A stretch of DNA of 58,530 nucleotides from contig PNMF01000002.1 of the NCBI GenBank assembly GCA_013823485.1, forward strand, positions 1-58,530, read 5' to 3'. Position numbers and translations under genes: made by a program. Of the stretch, positions 8,545 through 16,021 are shown piece by piece. Position 1 is the first letter of the stretch; the number at the start of each line of letters is the position of its first letter. The notes below the pieces were generated by a model. That model worked only from the letters and a program-made list of their open reading frames with translations. It ran no database searches and had not been told where the DNA came from. Origin of the DNA: Comamonadaceae bacterium (lineage in GTDB: Bacteria; Pseudomonadota; Gammaproteobacteria; Burkholderiales; Burkholderiaceae_C).

Positions 8545-9314
8545 ACAGCACCGCCCACCATCGCATGCTGGGTGCAGCGGTGGTGCACCGGTTGCCAGGC
8601 CTGCAGCGCAGCCCGTTTGCGCTGGAGCGGGCCGAGAACGGTCTGTTCCTGCTCTGGCTGGCCTGGATGGGCGTGCTGCTGCTGGCCACCTTCCTGCTGT
8701 GGCGGGCCGGGGCCTGGCACCGGCTGGTGGCCGCCGACCCCACCTTCCTCACCGTGGTCATCACCCTGCTGTTCTTCGGCTGCTCGCTGTGGGCCGGCCG
8801 CCGGGCCTGGGTGCTGGGGCAGCAGCGGCAGCAGCTCGATGTGTGGATCGCGCAGGGCGCACCCAGCGGCGCGGGGCCCGACTGGGCCGAGGAATACCGG
8901 CGCGGTTGCGCGGCCCCGGGGGCCGACCGCAGCACCTGGATGCAGGTGCTGGGCGAGCGGGCCCATGGCCCGCACGAGATGGCCTGGTGGCTCAACGGCA
9001 TACAGCTCAAGCTCGGCCTGCTGGGCAAGGTGATCGGGTTCTCGATCCTGGCGCTGCAGCTGGGCGACATGCAGAGCTTCGATGCCAGCCAGTCCAGCCA
9101 GCTGCTCAAGAGCCTCACCGGTGGCCTGGGCATCGCCCTGCTGACCACCGTGACCGGCCTCACCGGCAACATCCTGCTGGGGCTGCAGCTGATGCGGCTG
9201 GACCGCTTTGCCGACGCGCTGGTGGCCGACACCCTGGCCAGCGCCGACCACCCGGCCCCGAACACACCCGCCACCACCGGAGCAGCGCATGGCCATCGGC
9301 CGCCCGGTGCGTGA
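8541..9314 (+). CDS. MotA/TolQ/ExbB-like proton channel protein
   Basis: Inner-membrane protein of about 257 aa with four hydrophobic segments. Two lie close together near residues 36-95 and two after a cytoplasmic loop near 160-220. The last pair, including GGLGIALLTTVTGLTGN, matches the conserved TM pair of the MotA/TolQ/ExbB family. Such proteins form proton-driven stators that energise envelope processes. TTG 8541 overlaps the pqqE stop; ATG 8565 is the alternative and neither has a strong ribosome site. It overlaps the next gene by 26 nt. Adjacency to pqqE is notable: I know of no described ExbB-type partner for PQQ synthesis. The specific function is unknown. Confidence 0.75.
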   Translation: MNSTAHHRMLGAAVVHRLPGLQRSPFALERAENGLFLLWLAWMGVLLLATFLLWRAGAWHRLVAADPTFLTVVITLLFFGCSLWAGRRAWVLGQQRQQLDVWIAQGAPSGAGPDWAEEYRRGCAAPGADRSTWMQVLGERAHGPHEMAWWLNGIQLKLGLLGKVIGFSILALQLGDMQSFDASQSSQLLKSLTGGLGIALLTTVTGLTGNILLGLQLMRLDRFADALVADTLASADHPAPNTPATTGAAHGHRPPGA

Positions 9315-9900
9315 CACCGAGACCGACCCGTTCTACGACATGTTGTTCAACATGTTGATCGCGTTCGTCTTCTGCTTCGTCATCGCCCTGCTGGCCTTCA
9401 ACCCCAAGTCGCGCAAGGCCGGCGACATTCCGGCCAAGGCCGAATTCATCATCACCATCAGCTGGCCCGACGGCAACCCGAACGACATCGACGCCTGGGT
9501 CAACGAGCCCAGCGGCAAGACCCTGTGGTTCCGCCAGCGCGACGCCGGCCTGCTGCACCTCGACCGCGACGACCGGGGTGAGAAGAACAGCAGCGTGCTG
9601 GTGAACGGCCGTGTGGTGAGCAGCCCGATCCGCCAGGAGATCGTCACCGTGCGCGGCATCGCGCCCGGCGAGTACGTGGTGAATGCCCACTACTACGACA
9701 GCCGCGACCAGCAGCCGGTGGACGTGTCGGTGAGCGTGGTCAAGGTGAACCCGGAGGCGCAGATCGTCTTCACCGGCACGCAGCAGATTCCCCGCAAGGG
9801 CGACGAACGCACCCTGGTCCGTTTCACGCTGGACGACAGCGGCAGCGTGACCGACCTCAACACCCGGCCGCTGACCATCGTGCAGCGCACCGGCCTGTGA
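9289..9900 (+). CDS. ExbD-like membrane anchor with YfaP-like periplasmic domain
   Basis: 203 aa with one transmembrane segment near residues 20-37. Just before it, YDMLFNMLIAF resembles the ExbD/TolR helix and keeps an Asp (Asp17) where ExbD carries its proton-binding Asp. The rest is a periplasmic beta-rich domain. Its DIDAWVNEPSGKTLWF segment resembles, by recall, the DxDLHVxxPxGE pattern of YfaP/DUF2135 domains. It is not the usual short ExbD periplasmic domain, so this looks like a domain swap. ATG 9289 has CGGAG upstream and overlaps the channel gene by 26 nt. It probably pairs with that gene as a stator complex; the role is unproven. Confidence 0.65.
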   Translation: MAIGRPVRDTETDPFYDMLFNMLIAFVFCFVIALLAFNPKSRKAGDIPAKAEFIITISWPDGNPNDIDAWVNEPSGKTLWFRQRDAGLLHLDRDDRGEKNSSVLVNGRVVSSPIRQEIVTVRGIAPGEYVVNAHYYDSRDQQPVDVSVSVVKVNPEAQIVFTGTQQIPRKGDERTLVRFTLDDSGSVTDLNTRPLTIVQRTGL

Positions 9901-9931
9901 CCCCCATGACATTTCCCTCGGGCACCGCGCC

Positions 9932-10456
9932 ATGATCCCTGCCGTCTCTTCCCAGCTGCTCCTGCTGGTGATCGTGTATGCCCTGCTGGCCTTCCTGTTG
10001 CTGGTGCTGTGCCTGGCCACCCGCTGGCGCTGGTGGGTCAAGGCCGGCGGCGTGGTGCTGGTGAGTGGGTTCTACCTGCTGGCCCACGGCACCTTCCTGG
10101 GGCTGGCCGGCTGGCCCAGCGACGACCGCCTGCCCGAACGCTTCGTGCTGCTGGCCGCCGTGTTCGACGAACCGAGCCCCGCGCGCGGCCATGCGGGGGC
10201 CATCTACATCTGGGTCAACCCCATGAAGGACAACCAGCCGCTGGCCATGCCGCGGGTGCACCGCCTGCCGTACGAGAAGGACCTGCACCGCATCCTGGGC
10301 GACGGCATCAAGAAGGCGCGCGACGGCAACACCCAGATGGGCAGCACCGAACCCCTCCGGGGCCAGGGCGGCTTTTCGTGGCTGCGCCCGCCCGGCAACG
10401 ACAAGCTGCAGATCAAGCTGAGCGATCTGCCGCGCGCCCAGCTCCCCGAAAAATGA
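9932..10456 (+). CDS. Conserved membrane protein of the pqq-linked module, unknown function
   Basis: 174 aa with two N-terminal transmembrane helices (about residues 8-30 and 37-60) and a soluble C-terminal domain that has no motif I recognise. It starts 31 nt after the ExbD-like gene, and its stop overlaps the lipoprotein ATG (ATGA), so it belongs to the same transcript. The soluble domain contains GAIYIWVNPMKDNQP and ends with a basic/polar tail. It may be an accessory subunit of the channel complex; no function is assigned. Confidence 0.55.
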   Translation: MIPAVSSQLLLLVIVYALLAFLLLVLCLATRWRWWVKAGGVVLVSGFYLLAHGTFLGLAGWPSDDRLPERFVLLAAVFDEPSPARGHAGAIYIWVNPMKDNQPLAMPRVHRLPYEKDLHRILGDGIKKARDGNTQMGSTEPLRGQGGFSWLRPPGNDKLQIKLSDLPRAQLPEK

Positions 10457-11160
10457 TGACCCGCCGCACTGCTGCAGGCGCAGCGCTCCTGCTGCTCACC
10501 GCCACCCTCCTGACCGGCTGCGGCAAGGCCGATCTCGGGCCGGTGTGGTTCCCGCTGAAGGAAGGCGGCTCCATCACCTACGCCATCACCCAGACCGGCG
10601 AGGAAGCGCCGGCGCCCGAAGAGTGGACCCTGAGGGTGACCGCCCCCGCCACGCTGGACCAGGTGCCGGTGGCGGTGCGCCACCATTCGCTCGGGGTGAG
10701 CTACTACCTGCGGCACGACGGACAGGGCCTGCGTCGCATGGCCACGCGCATGGACATCGACGACGAACCCACGCCCGAGAAGGAGCCGCTGTGGGTGCTC
10801 AAGGCGCCCTACACCGTGGGCACCGAATGGACCACGCCCACCGTGCCCTACCTGATCCTGCGCAAGAACGAACACCCGCGCGAACTGCGCTACAGCCACC
10901 GCGCGCTGATGCAGTGGCGCATCGAGGCGGTGGACGACACCGTCACCACCCCCAGCGGCACCCACAGCCCCTGCCTGCGGGTGGTGGGCCGCGCCGAACT
11001 CAACCTCTATACCGATCCGGTCAACGGCTTCAGCAACGTGCCCCTGATCAGCCGCGAGTGGTACTGCCAGGGCGTGGGGCTGGTGAAGTTCGAGCGCGAG
11101 GAAAAGGTGCCGCCGGGGTTCCTGAGCGGGGGCACGCTGAAGGCGGAGGCGGTGCGTTAG
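10453..11160 (+). CDS. Lipoprotein of the pqq-linked module, unknown function
   Basis: 235 aa with a clear lipoprotein signal: basic start MMTRR, hydrophobic core and lipobox LTGC with the acylated Cys near residue 22. The mature part is beta-rich with no recognised domain; two later cysteines (SPCLRV and WYCQG) could form a disulfide. It is translationally coupled to the preceding membrane protein. No outer-membrane-avoidance Asp follows the Cys (it is CGK), so outer-membrane sorting is likely by the usual +2 rule. It could form the outer-membrane end of a channel-ExbD complex, but this is inference. Confidence 0.65.
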   Translation: MMTRRTAAGAALLLLTATLLTGCGKADLGPVWFPLKEGGSITYAITQTGEEAPAPEEWTLRVTAPATLDQVPVAVRHHSLGVSYYLRHDGQGLRRMATRMDIDDEPTPEKEPLWVLKAPYTVGTEWTTPTVPYLILRKNEHPRELRYSHRALMQWRIEAVDDTVTTPSGTHSPCLRVVGRAELNLYTDPVNGFSNVPLISREWYCQGVGLVKFEREEKVPPGFLSGGTLKAEAVR

Positions 11161-11214
11161 GGGGAATTAGCCAGAACGGCTATTTATCCGCCACAGCTAA
11201 TTCGCCCTAAACGC
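11154..11214. terminator. Long AT-rich inverted repeat between convergent genes
   Basis: Arms 11154-11171 and 11196-11214 match over 18-19 nt, with one unpaired base and one mismatch, around a 24-nt loop. The loop plus arm holds a second small dyad (TAGCC-N5-GGCTA). The lipoprotein stop codon TAG lies inside the left arm. There is no T-tract. A bidirectional terminator or mobile palindromic element both fit. Confidence 0.5.
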
Positions 11215-11265
11215 AGCAGGAGCCGCTGGTCGGCCGAAACAGCACAAGCTTCCATCAGCGGTACA

Positions 11266-11829
11266 TCACCGCCCCGCCTCGATCCGTATCTGCGTGATCC
11301 AGCGCACCCCCGGCGCAAAGTCGTCCCGGTCGGCCGGGCCGTACAAAGGTTCGTCCGGCCGGTCCGGCGGCACGCCGAGGCGGTTGAGGTCGATGGCCTG
11401 GGGCTCGCCGACCAGGGCGCTGCCCTCTTCCCGCAGCTTGAACACCATGCCGTTCCAGAGCTTGGCGCCGTATTCGCGCGGCTGCTTGTAAAAGAACAGC
11501 AGGTGGTGCTCCAGCCAGGCGAAGTCGCCCGGCTTGACACGGGTCGGGCCGGCGTACGGGTAGGGCACGAAGCAGGTGATCTCGGGCTCGGCCGGCAGGC
11601 ACTTGAACTCGCGCATCGACAGGAAGTGGTCGCGCATGATGGCCGGGTCCACGCCGACCTTGAAGCCGGCGCCGCCCTGCGGCTGCGCCGTGAATTCGAC
11701 CCGGCCGATGGCGGTGCGCGCGCCGTCGCGGGTCACGGCCACCAGGGTCTTGGTGCCGCTGTAGTCAAAGGCCTGCGCACCGCCACAGACCCCCATCAGG
11801 GCCGTGGCCAGCAGCAGGCCCGCTCTCAT
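11266..11829 (-). CDS. Secreted protein of the PQQ alcohol dehydrogenase operon, unknown function
   Basis: 187 aa with a signal peptide ending near GGAQA. The mature protein has two cysteines (FKCLP and ITCFV), aromatic-rich segments such as FAWLEHHLLFFYK, and no domain I recognise. Its ATG overlaps the stop of the preceding cytochrome c gene (ATGA), placing it third in the dehydrogenase-cytochrome operon. It probably works in the periplasm with the dehydrogenase or its cytochrome, for example in assembly. That role is inferred only from position. Confidence 0.6.
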   Translation of the reverse strand: MRAGLLLATALMGVCGGAQAFDYSGTKTLVAVTRDGARTAIGRVEFTAQPQGGAGFKVGVDPAIMRDHFLSMREFKCLPAEPEITCFVPYPYAGPTRVKPGDFAWLEHHLLFFYKQPREYGAKLWNGMVFKLREEGSALVGEPQAIDLNRLGVPPDRPDEPLYGPADRDDFAPGVRWITQIRIEAGR

Positions 11830-12158
11830 GGCTTGATGGTCAGCACCCAGGCCGACAGCAGCTTGAGGTCGGCCTGACCCAGGCTGGCATGCGGCGGCAT
11901 GGGAATGCGGCCGTACTTGCCCTTGGAGCCGTTCTGGATCGACTGCGCCAGGGTGGCGGCGGCGTCTTTGTCGCCGGCGTATTTCTCGGCAATGGTGGCA
12001 AAGGCCGGGCCCACCACCTTCTCGCCATTGGCATGGCAGGAGTAACAGCCGCTGGCCTTGGCCAGCTCGACGGCGGCGGCCGCGTCCAGGGCATGGGCGG
12101 GCGCGCTCAGCATCGCGGCGGCCCCGAGTGCGGCGGACAGGAAAAGGGGGAAACGCAT
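11826..12158 (-). CDS. Small periplasmic cytochrome c (class I)
   Basis: About 110 aa with a signal peptide (cleavage near APAHA) and one haem site, CYSCH. A later Met in RIPMPPHASL is a candidate axial ligand, as in cytochromes c-551. It follows the PQQ alcohol dehydrogenase by 61 nt and is therefore a likely direct electron acceptor. ATG 12158 is chosen; an ATG at 12167 adds three residues and has GGA upstream. The gap to the dehydrogenase includes a run of eight A/T. It overlaps the next gene by 4 nt. Confidence 0.85.
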   Translation of the reverse strand: MRFPLFLSAALGAAAMLSAPAHALDAAAAVELAKASGCYSCHANGEKVVGPAFATIAEKYAGDKDAAATLAQSIQNGSKGKYGRIPMPPHASLGQADLKLLSAWVLTIKP

Positions 12159-12219
12159 GTGATTCATCCGAAAAAAAAGGGTGGCGGGCTTGCGCCGCGC
12201 CACCCCTCACCCACACAAC

Positions 12220-13941
12220 TTACTTCATGAGCTTGAAGGTCCAGACGGAACCGCCCTGCTCCAGGAAATTCACCTTCTTGGCGACTTCACCGCCCCACAG
12301 GGGAACGGCGCCACCCCAGCCGGAGACCACGCTGACGTACTGCTCGCCGTCCTGCATCCAGGTGATGGGCGGAGCCACCACGCCGGAGCCGGTCTGGAAC
12401 TGCCACACCACCTTGCCGGTCTTGGCATCGGCGGCCTTCAGGAAGCCCTCGGGCGTGCCCCAGAACACCAGGTCGCCGGCGGTCAGCACACCACCCCACA
12501 GCGGAGCGCTGTTCTTGACCTCCCAGGCCACCTTGCCGGTCTTCGGATCGATGGCGCGCAGCGAACCGATGTGGTCGTCAAACAGCGGCTTTATGGTGAA
12601 GCCGGCACCCAGGAAGGCCGCGCCTTTCTTGTAGGTGATGGGCTCGTTCCAGATCTCCATGCCCCATTCGTTGGTCGGCACGTAGAACAGGCCGGTCTTC
12701 GGGCTGTAGGCCATGGGCATCTGGTTCTTGCCGCCCAGGAAGCCCGGTGCCGAGAACACGCTCTTGCCCTTGGTGCCGTCGCCACCGGCGGCGGTCGGGT
12801 CGCCGGGGCGGTTGTCGTCCACGAAGTTCGGGCGGCCGGTCTTGAGGTCGATGCCGGTGGCCCAGGTCACCTTCTTCACGAACGGGAAGGCGTTGACCAG
12901 CTTGCCGGTGGTGGCGTCGTTCACATAGAAGAAGCCGTTGCGGTCGGCCTTGGCGCCCATGCGCTTGCCGTCCATGTCGAAGGTGACGAACTCGTTCACG
13001 CCGTCATAGTCCCAGCCGTCGTTCGGGGTGTTCTGGTAGTGCCAGACGATCTTGCCGGTCTTGACGTCGATGGCCACGGTGGAGGCCGAGTACAGGTTGT
13101 CGCCCTTGCGCACGTGGCTGTTCCACGGGCCCGGGTTGCCGGTGCCGAAGTAGGCCAGGCCGGTCTTGGGGTCGTAGGTGCCGCCAAGCCAGGTGGCCGC
13201 GCCGCCGGTCTTCCAGGTCTCACCCGGCCACGATGCGTTGGTGGTGCCGGAGATGCCGTTTTCCTTGCCGTCCTTGTAGCCCATGTGGCCCTCGACGACC
13301 GGACGGGTCCAGACCATCTTGCCGGTCTTGGGGTCGCGCGCTTCGACGCGGCCGATCACGCCGAACTCGCCGCCGGACACGCCGGTCAGCAGCAGGCCTT
13401 CAGCGATCAGCGGGGCAGCGGTGTAGCTGTAGCCGGCGGAGTAGTCGTCGATCTTCTCGCGCCACACCACCTTGCCGGTGTTCTGATCCAGGGCCACCAG
13501 CTGGGCGTCCAGGGTGCCGAAGATCACCAGGTTGTCGTAGAGCGCTGCGCCACGGTTGATCACGTCGCAGCAGGGCATGATGCCTTCGGGCAAGCGGTGC
13601 TCGTACTTCCACAGCTTCTGGCCGGTCTTGGCGTCCACCGCGTAGATGCGCGAGTAGGAGGCGGTGACGAACATCTTGCCGTTGTGCACCAGCGGCTGGC
13701 TCTGCTGGCCGCGCTGCTTCTCGCCGCCGAACGACATGGACCACACCGGCACCAGCTTGTTGATCGACTTGGCGTTGATGTTGTTGAGCGTGGAATGGCG
13801 TTGGCCCTGGGTGCCCAGGCCCCAGCTCAGCACGTTGTCGGGGGTGTTCGCGTCGTTGGCGATCATGGCGTCGGTGACGCCCTGGGCGCTCACCTGGGCG
13901 GTGGCGGCCAGCATCAACAGGCTCAATAGGGTGCGTTTCAC
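12220..13941 (-). CDS. PQQ-dependent alcohol dehydrogenase, lanthanide-type signature
   Basis: Periplasmic quinoprotein of the methanol/ethanol dehydrogenase family (573 aa, signal peptide ending near VSAQ). It is an eight-bladed propeller with repeated DxKTGKxxW segments. Adjacent cysteines Cys124-Cys125 (MPCCD) form the vicinal disulfide over PQQ. The active-site segment reads GWDYDG (Asp311-Tyr312-Asp313). An Asp two residues after the catalytic Asp is the established mark of XoxF/ExaF/PedH lanthanide enzymes; calcium enzymes have Ala or Ser there. The GTG start has AGGAG 8 nt upstream. A strong sigma-54 promoter and upstream palindrome precede it. Substrate range cannot be read from sequence; a C2 or longer or aromatic alcohol is more likely than methanol. 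Confidence 0.93.
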   Translation of the reverse strand: MKRTLLSLLMLAATAQVSAQGVTDAMIANDANTPDNVLSWGLGTQGQRHSTLNNINAKSINKLVPVWSMSFGGEKQRGQQSQPLVHNGKMFVTASYSRIYAVDAKTGQKLWKYEHRLPEGIMPCCDVINRGAALYDNLVIFGTLDAQLVALDQNTGKVVWREKIDDYSAGYSYTAAPLIAEGLLLTGVSGGEFGVIGRVEARDPKTGKMVWTRPVVEGHMGYKDGKENGISGTTNASWPGETWKTGGAATWLGGTYDPKTGLAYFGTGNPGPWNSHVRKGDNLYSASTVAIDVKTGKIVWHYQNTPNDGWDYDGVNEFVTFDMDGKRMGAKADRNGFFYVNDATTGKLVNAFPFVKKVTWATGIDLKTGRPNFVDDNRPGDPTAAGGDGTKGKSVFSAPGFLGGKNQMPMAYSPKTGLFYVPTNEWGMEIWNEPITYKKGAAFLGAGFTIKPLFDDHIGSLRAIDPKTGKVAWEVKNSAPLWGGVLTAGDLVFWGTPEGFLKAADAKTGKVVWQFQTGSGVVAPPITWMQDGEQYVSVVSGWGGAVPLWGGEVAKKVNFLEQGGSVWTFKLMK

Positions 13942-14046
13942 GGTCGGTCTCCTGCTCTTTGGGGGTTGATGGCGGCGACCACGCCCCTGCGCAGCCGCTG
14001 GTGACACCCCGACCCCTTCGGTCCTTGGGTTGCACGCAGTCCCAGG

Positions 14047-14062
14047 GGCAACATCTGTGCCA
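14047..14062 (-). promoter_or_regulatory. Sigma-54 promoter for the PQQ alcohol dehydrogenase operon
   Basis: Minus-strand TGGCACAGATGTTGCC matches TGGCAC-N5-TTGC exactly with correct spacing. Predicted start is near 14036, about 95 nt before the GTG. This is one of the best matches in the window. Confidence 0.8.
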
Positions 14063-14075
14063 GCCGCCGCCCCCC

Positions 14076-14108
14076 GAAAAACCCTCGTGAAAACCCCTAG
14101 AAAACCCC
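14076..14108 (-). promoter_or_regulatory. Three tandem GGGGTTTTC boxes upstream of the dehydrogenase promoter
   Basis: Plus-strand copies are GAAAAACCC (14076), GAAAACCCC (14089) and GAAAACCCC (14100), spaced 13 and 11 nt, about one helical turn. They sit just upstream of the -24 box. The spacing suggests a regulator binding on one DNA face. A related palindrome occurs at 45639. Confidence 0.5.
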
Positions 14109-14136
14109 TCCGTCGACGGCCCACACCCGCCGCCTG

Positions 14137-14176
14137 GAACAGTGCCGGGCGGGGGCACTGTTCATCAACTGTTCAT
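14137..14176. promoter_or_regulatory. Upstream activating sequence of the dehydrogenase promoter
   Basis: Perfect 10-bp arms GAACAGTGCC (14137-14146) and GGCACTGTTC (14154-14163) surround a 7-nt spacer. A direct repeat of ACTGTTCAT follows at 14168, 11 nt after the first. The site is about 90 bp upstream of the -24/-12 promoter, the normal place for an enhancer-binding activator. The rest of the 307-bp gap (13942-14248) shows no ORF. Confidence 0.65.
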
Positions 14177-14248
14177 GCGTGTTCAGAAATGAATCAGTGC
14201 CCGGTGCAACAGTCCTGAACCGCGCAGTTCAAGGCTGCGACGCCGGGC

Positions 14249-15211
14249 TCAGCGCGACCGCAGCGCCTGCTGTTCGAAGCGCGGGTACCACTGGGTCAGG
14301 CTGCGGTGCAGCTCGGCCGGCTGGGCGGCCCAGCGGGCAAAGCGCGGCGGCACCGGGGTGCGCAGCAGCTCGCTCAGGTCGACCCCGCGCTCGGCGCTCT
14401 CGCGCATGAGGGTGGTCATCCAGCGCAGCCAGTCGCGGGTCTGCTGCAGGCCGGACAGGCCGATGTGCACCGGACCGTGGCTGGGCACCACGGTGCGGAA
14501 CCGGCCCTGGGCATGCCAGCGCTCCAGCTGGTCCAGGCTGGCCAGCCAGGCGTCGAAGTCGGCATGCGGCGTGGTGGGCACCCGGTCGGCAAACACCAGC
14601 CCGCCGGCATACAGCACGCCGGTGGTGGCATCCAGCAGCACCAGGTCGTCGGCGGTGTGGCCGCTCAGGCGGTGCAGCTCCAGCGTGTGCCCACCGAGGC
14701 GCAGCGTCTGGGGCAGGCGGGCCGGGTCGATCGCCTCGGTGGACGGGGTGGACTCGGTGCCCCTCATCCAGTCGCCACACAGCCGGTACAGGTTGTCGGC
14801 ATAGGCCCGGCCCTCGGCCTGCATGCCGGCGATGCTGCCGGACAGCGCCGCCGTGGGCACGCCGGCCCAGGCCTGGTGGCCGAAGAAATAGTCGGGGTGC
14901 AGGTTCAGGCTCAGCACCCGCTTCACCGGCTGCGGCGTGGCGCGGGCCACCGCCTGCCGCTGCTGTTCGCCGTACAGGCGCGAAGGGCCGGTGTTGATCA
15001 CCCAGGTGCCCTCGGGCGTGGCGATGAAGGCGGTGTTGATGATGTTGCAGCCGTTGGCGCGGCTGAAGTCGTCCACCGCGCCCTCGATCACCCAGGTGTC
15101 GGCCGCCAGTTGCCGCGGCTGCAGGCGGTAGTCGGGCAGGGTGAGGCCGGTCTGGGCCTGGGCCAGCCCGGCCAGCAATGCCAGGCCCAGCACCCCGGTG
15201 CGCAGCCTCAT
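14249..15211 (-). CDS. Quinoprotein relay system MBL-fold hydrolase (second copy)
   Basis: Exported metallo-beta-lactamase-fold protein, 320 aa, signal peptide ending near GLAQA. The canonical HxHxDH motif reads NLHPDYFFGH, so the first His is gone and the last is displaced. SGHTADDL and PSHGPVH retain later histidines. It is more conserved in the C-terminal half than the copy at 3012. The ATG overlaps the SoxYZ-like carrier stop (ATGA), placing it last in the transporter-carrier operon. These hydrolases recur beside PQQ alcohol dehydrogenases and SoxYZ-like carriers; a scavenging or relay role for reactive products is proposed in family annotation but not proven here. Confidence 0.78.
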   Translation of the reverse strand: MRLRTGVLGLALLAGLAQAQTGLTLPDYRLQPRQLAADTWVIEGAVDDFSRANGCNIINTAFIATPEGTWVINTGPSRLYGEQQRQAVARATPQPVKRVLSLNLHPDYFFGHQAWAGVPTAALSGSIAGMQAEGRAYADNLYRLCGDWMRGTESTPSTEAIDPARLPQTLRLGGHTLELHRLSGHTADDLVLLDATTGVLYAGGLVFADRVPTTPHADFDAWLASLDQLERWHAQGRFRTVVPSHGPVHIGLSGLQQTRDWLRWMTTLMRESAERGVDLSELLRTPVPPRFARWAAQPAELHRSLTQWYPRFEQQALRSR

Positions 15212-16011
15212 GCCGACACCTCGGCCCGGATGCGGTTGCCGTTGTTGTCGCGACCGTGCAGCAGCCAGGTGCCCGCCGCCTCGCGTGGCAGCTCCAGCGT
15301 GAGCAGCGGGTTCTCCGACACCGGCTCGTGCAGCGCCAGCCGCAGCCAGGGCTGGCCGCCGGCGTCGTCGAGCTGCAGTTGCTCGATGTAGAAGGCCGGC
15401 ACCCCGGCCACCAGCCCTGTGTCCATCGGGTGCATCACGCGCAGGCGCAGGCGGCGGCTGCCCTCGATGGCATTCGGGAACACGCGGGCCTGCACCTGGT
15501 TCAGGGTGCGGCTCCAGGAGCCGTCGGCCCGGGTGGCGCCGGGCACGGTGCAGCCACCGCCCGCGGCCTGCACCCAGGTGCTGCCCACATGCCATTGACC
15601 GTCGCGCGTGCGCACCATGGCCCGCACCGGCGAAGCCTGCTCCATGCGGATGCGGAACGCCAGCACCGGCAGGGCCCGCAGCGGCTCGTAGGTCAGTACC
15701 TCGCGCACCGGGTTGCGGTCCACCACCACCTGTATCCGGTCCACCCCGCCACCGGTGCCGGCCAGCGCGCGGGCGTCGACCTGCAGCGGCACGTTCATGG
15801 CGTCGTCGGCAAAGGTCGGGCCGCGCACCACCACCTCGGGTGCAAAACGCATCGGCGCCTGCCCGAGGTATTGCTTGCGCAAGGTGGGCCACTGCATGGA
15901 ACCCAGCGGGTCACCGCCGGTGAGCTCGTCGCTGGCGTGCACGCCGCTGGCCAGCATCACGCTGCCGAGCAGCAGGTGGCGGCGGTTCAGGCGATCCGGT
16001 TGACTCGTCAT
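15208..16011 (-). CDS. Quinoprotein dehydrogenase-associated SoxYZ-like carrier
   Basis: 267 aa with a twin-arginine-type leader (LNRRHLLLGSVM). It resembles SoxY and SoxZ fused in one chain. The N-terminal half carries AAGGGCTVPGA, matching the swinging Cys arm of SoxY (GGCGG type) but here internal rather than C-terminal. The C-terminal half is a SoxZ-like immunoglobulin domain (LVAGVPAFYIEQL ... WLLHGRDNNG). SoxYZ carries intermediates on its Cys; here the cargo may be an aldehyde or acyl product of alcohol oxidation. ATG 16011 has GAGGA about 9 nt upstream. It is coupled to the MBL hydrolase downstream. Confidence 0.85.
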   Translation of the reverse strand: MTSQPDRLNRRHLLLGSVMLASGVHASDELTGGDPLGSMQWPTLRKQYLGQAPMRFAPEVVVRGPTFADDAMNVPLQVDARALAGTGGGVDRIQVVVDRNPVREVLTYEPLRALPVLAFRIRMEQASPVRAMVRTRDGQWHVGSTWVQAAGGGCTVPGATRADGSWSRTLNQVQARVFPNAIEGSRRLRLRVMHPMDTGLVAGVPAFYIEQLQLDDAGGQPWLRLALHEPVSENPLLTLELPREAAGTWLLHGRDNNGNRIRAEVSA

Positions 16012-16021
16012 GGCGTTGTCC

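Noticed and set aside
11154-11214. Integron attC site (GTTAG / CTAAAC at the arm ends)
   Set aside because: The core-like sequences face the wrong way (GTT on the left, AAC on the right), and no integrase or cassette structure is present.
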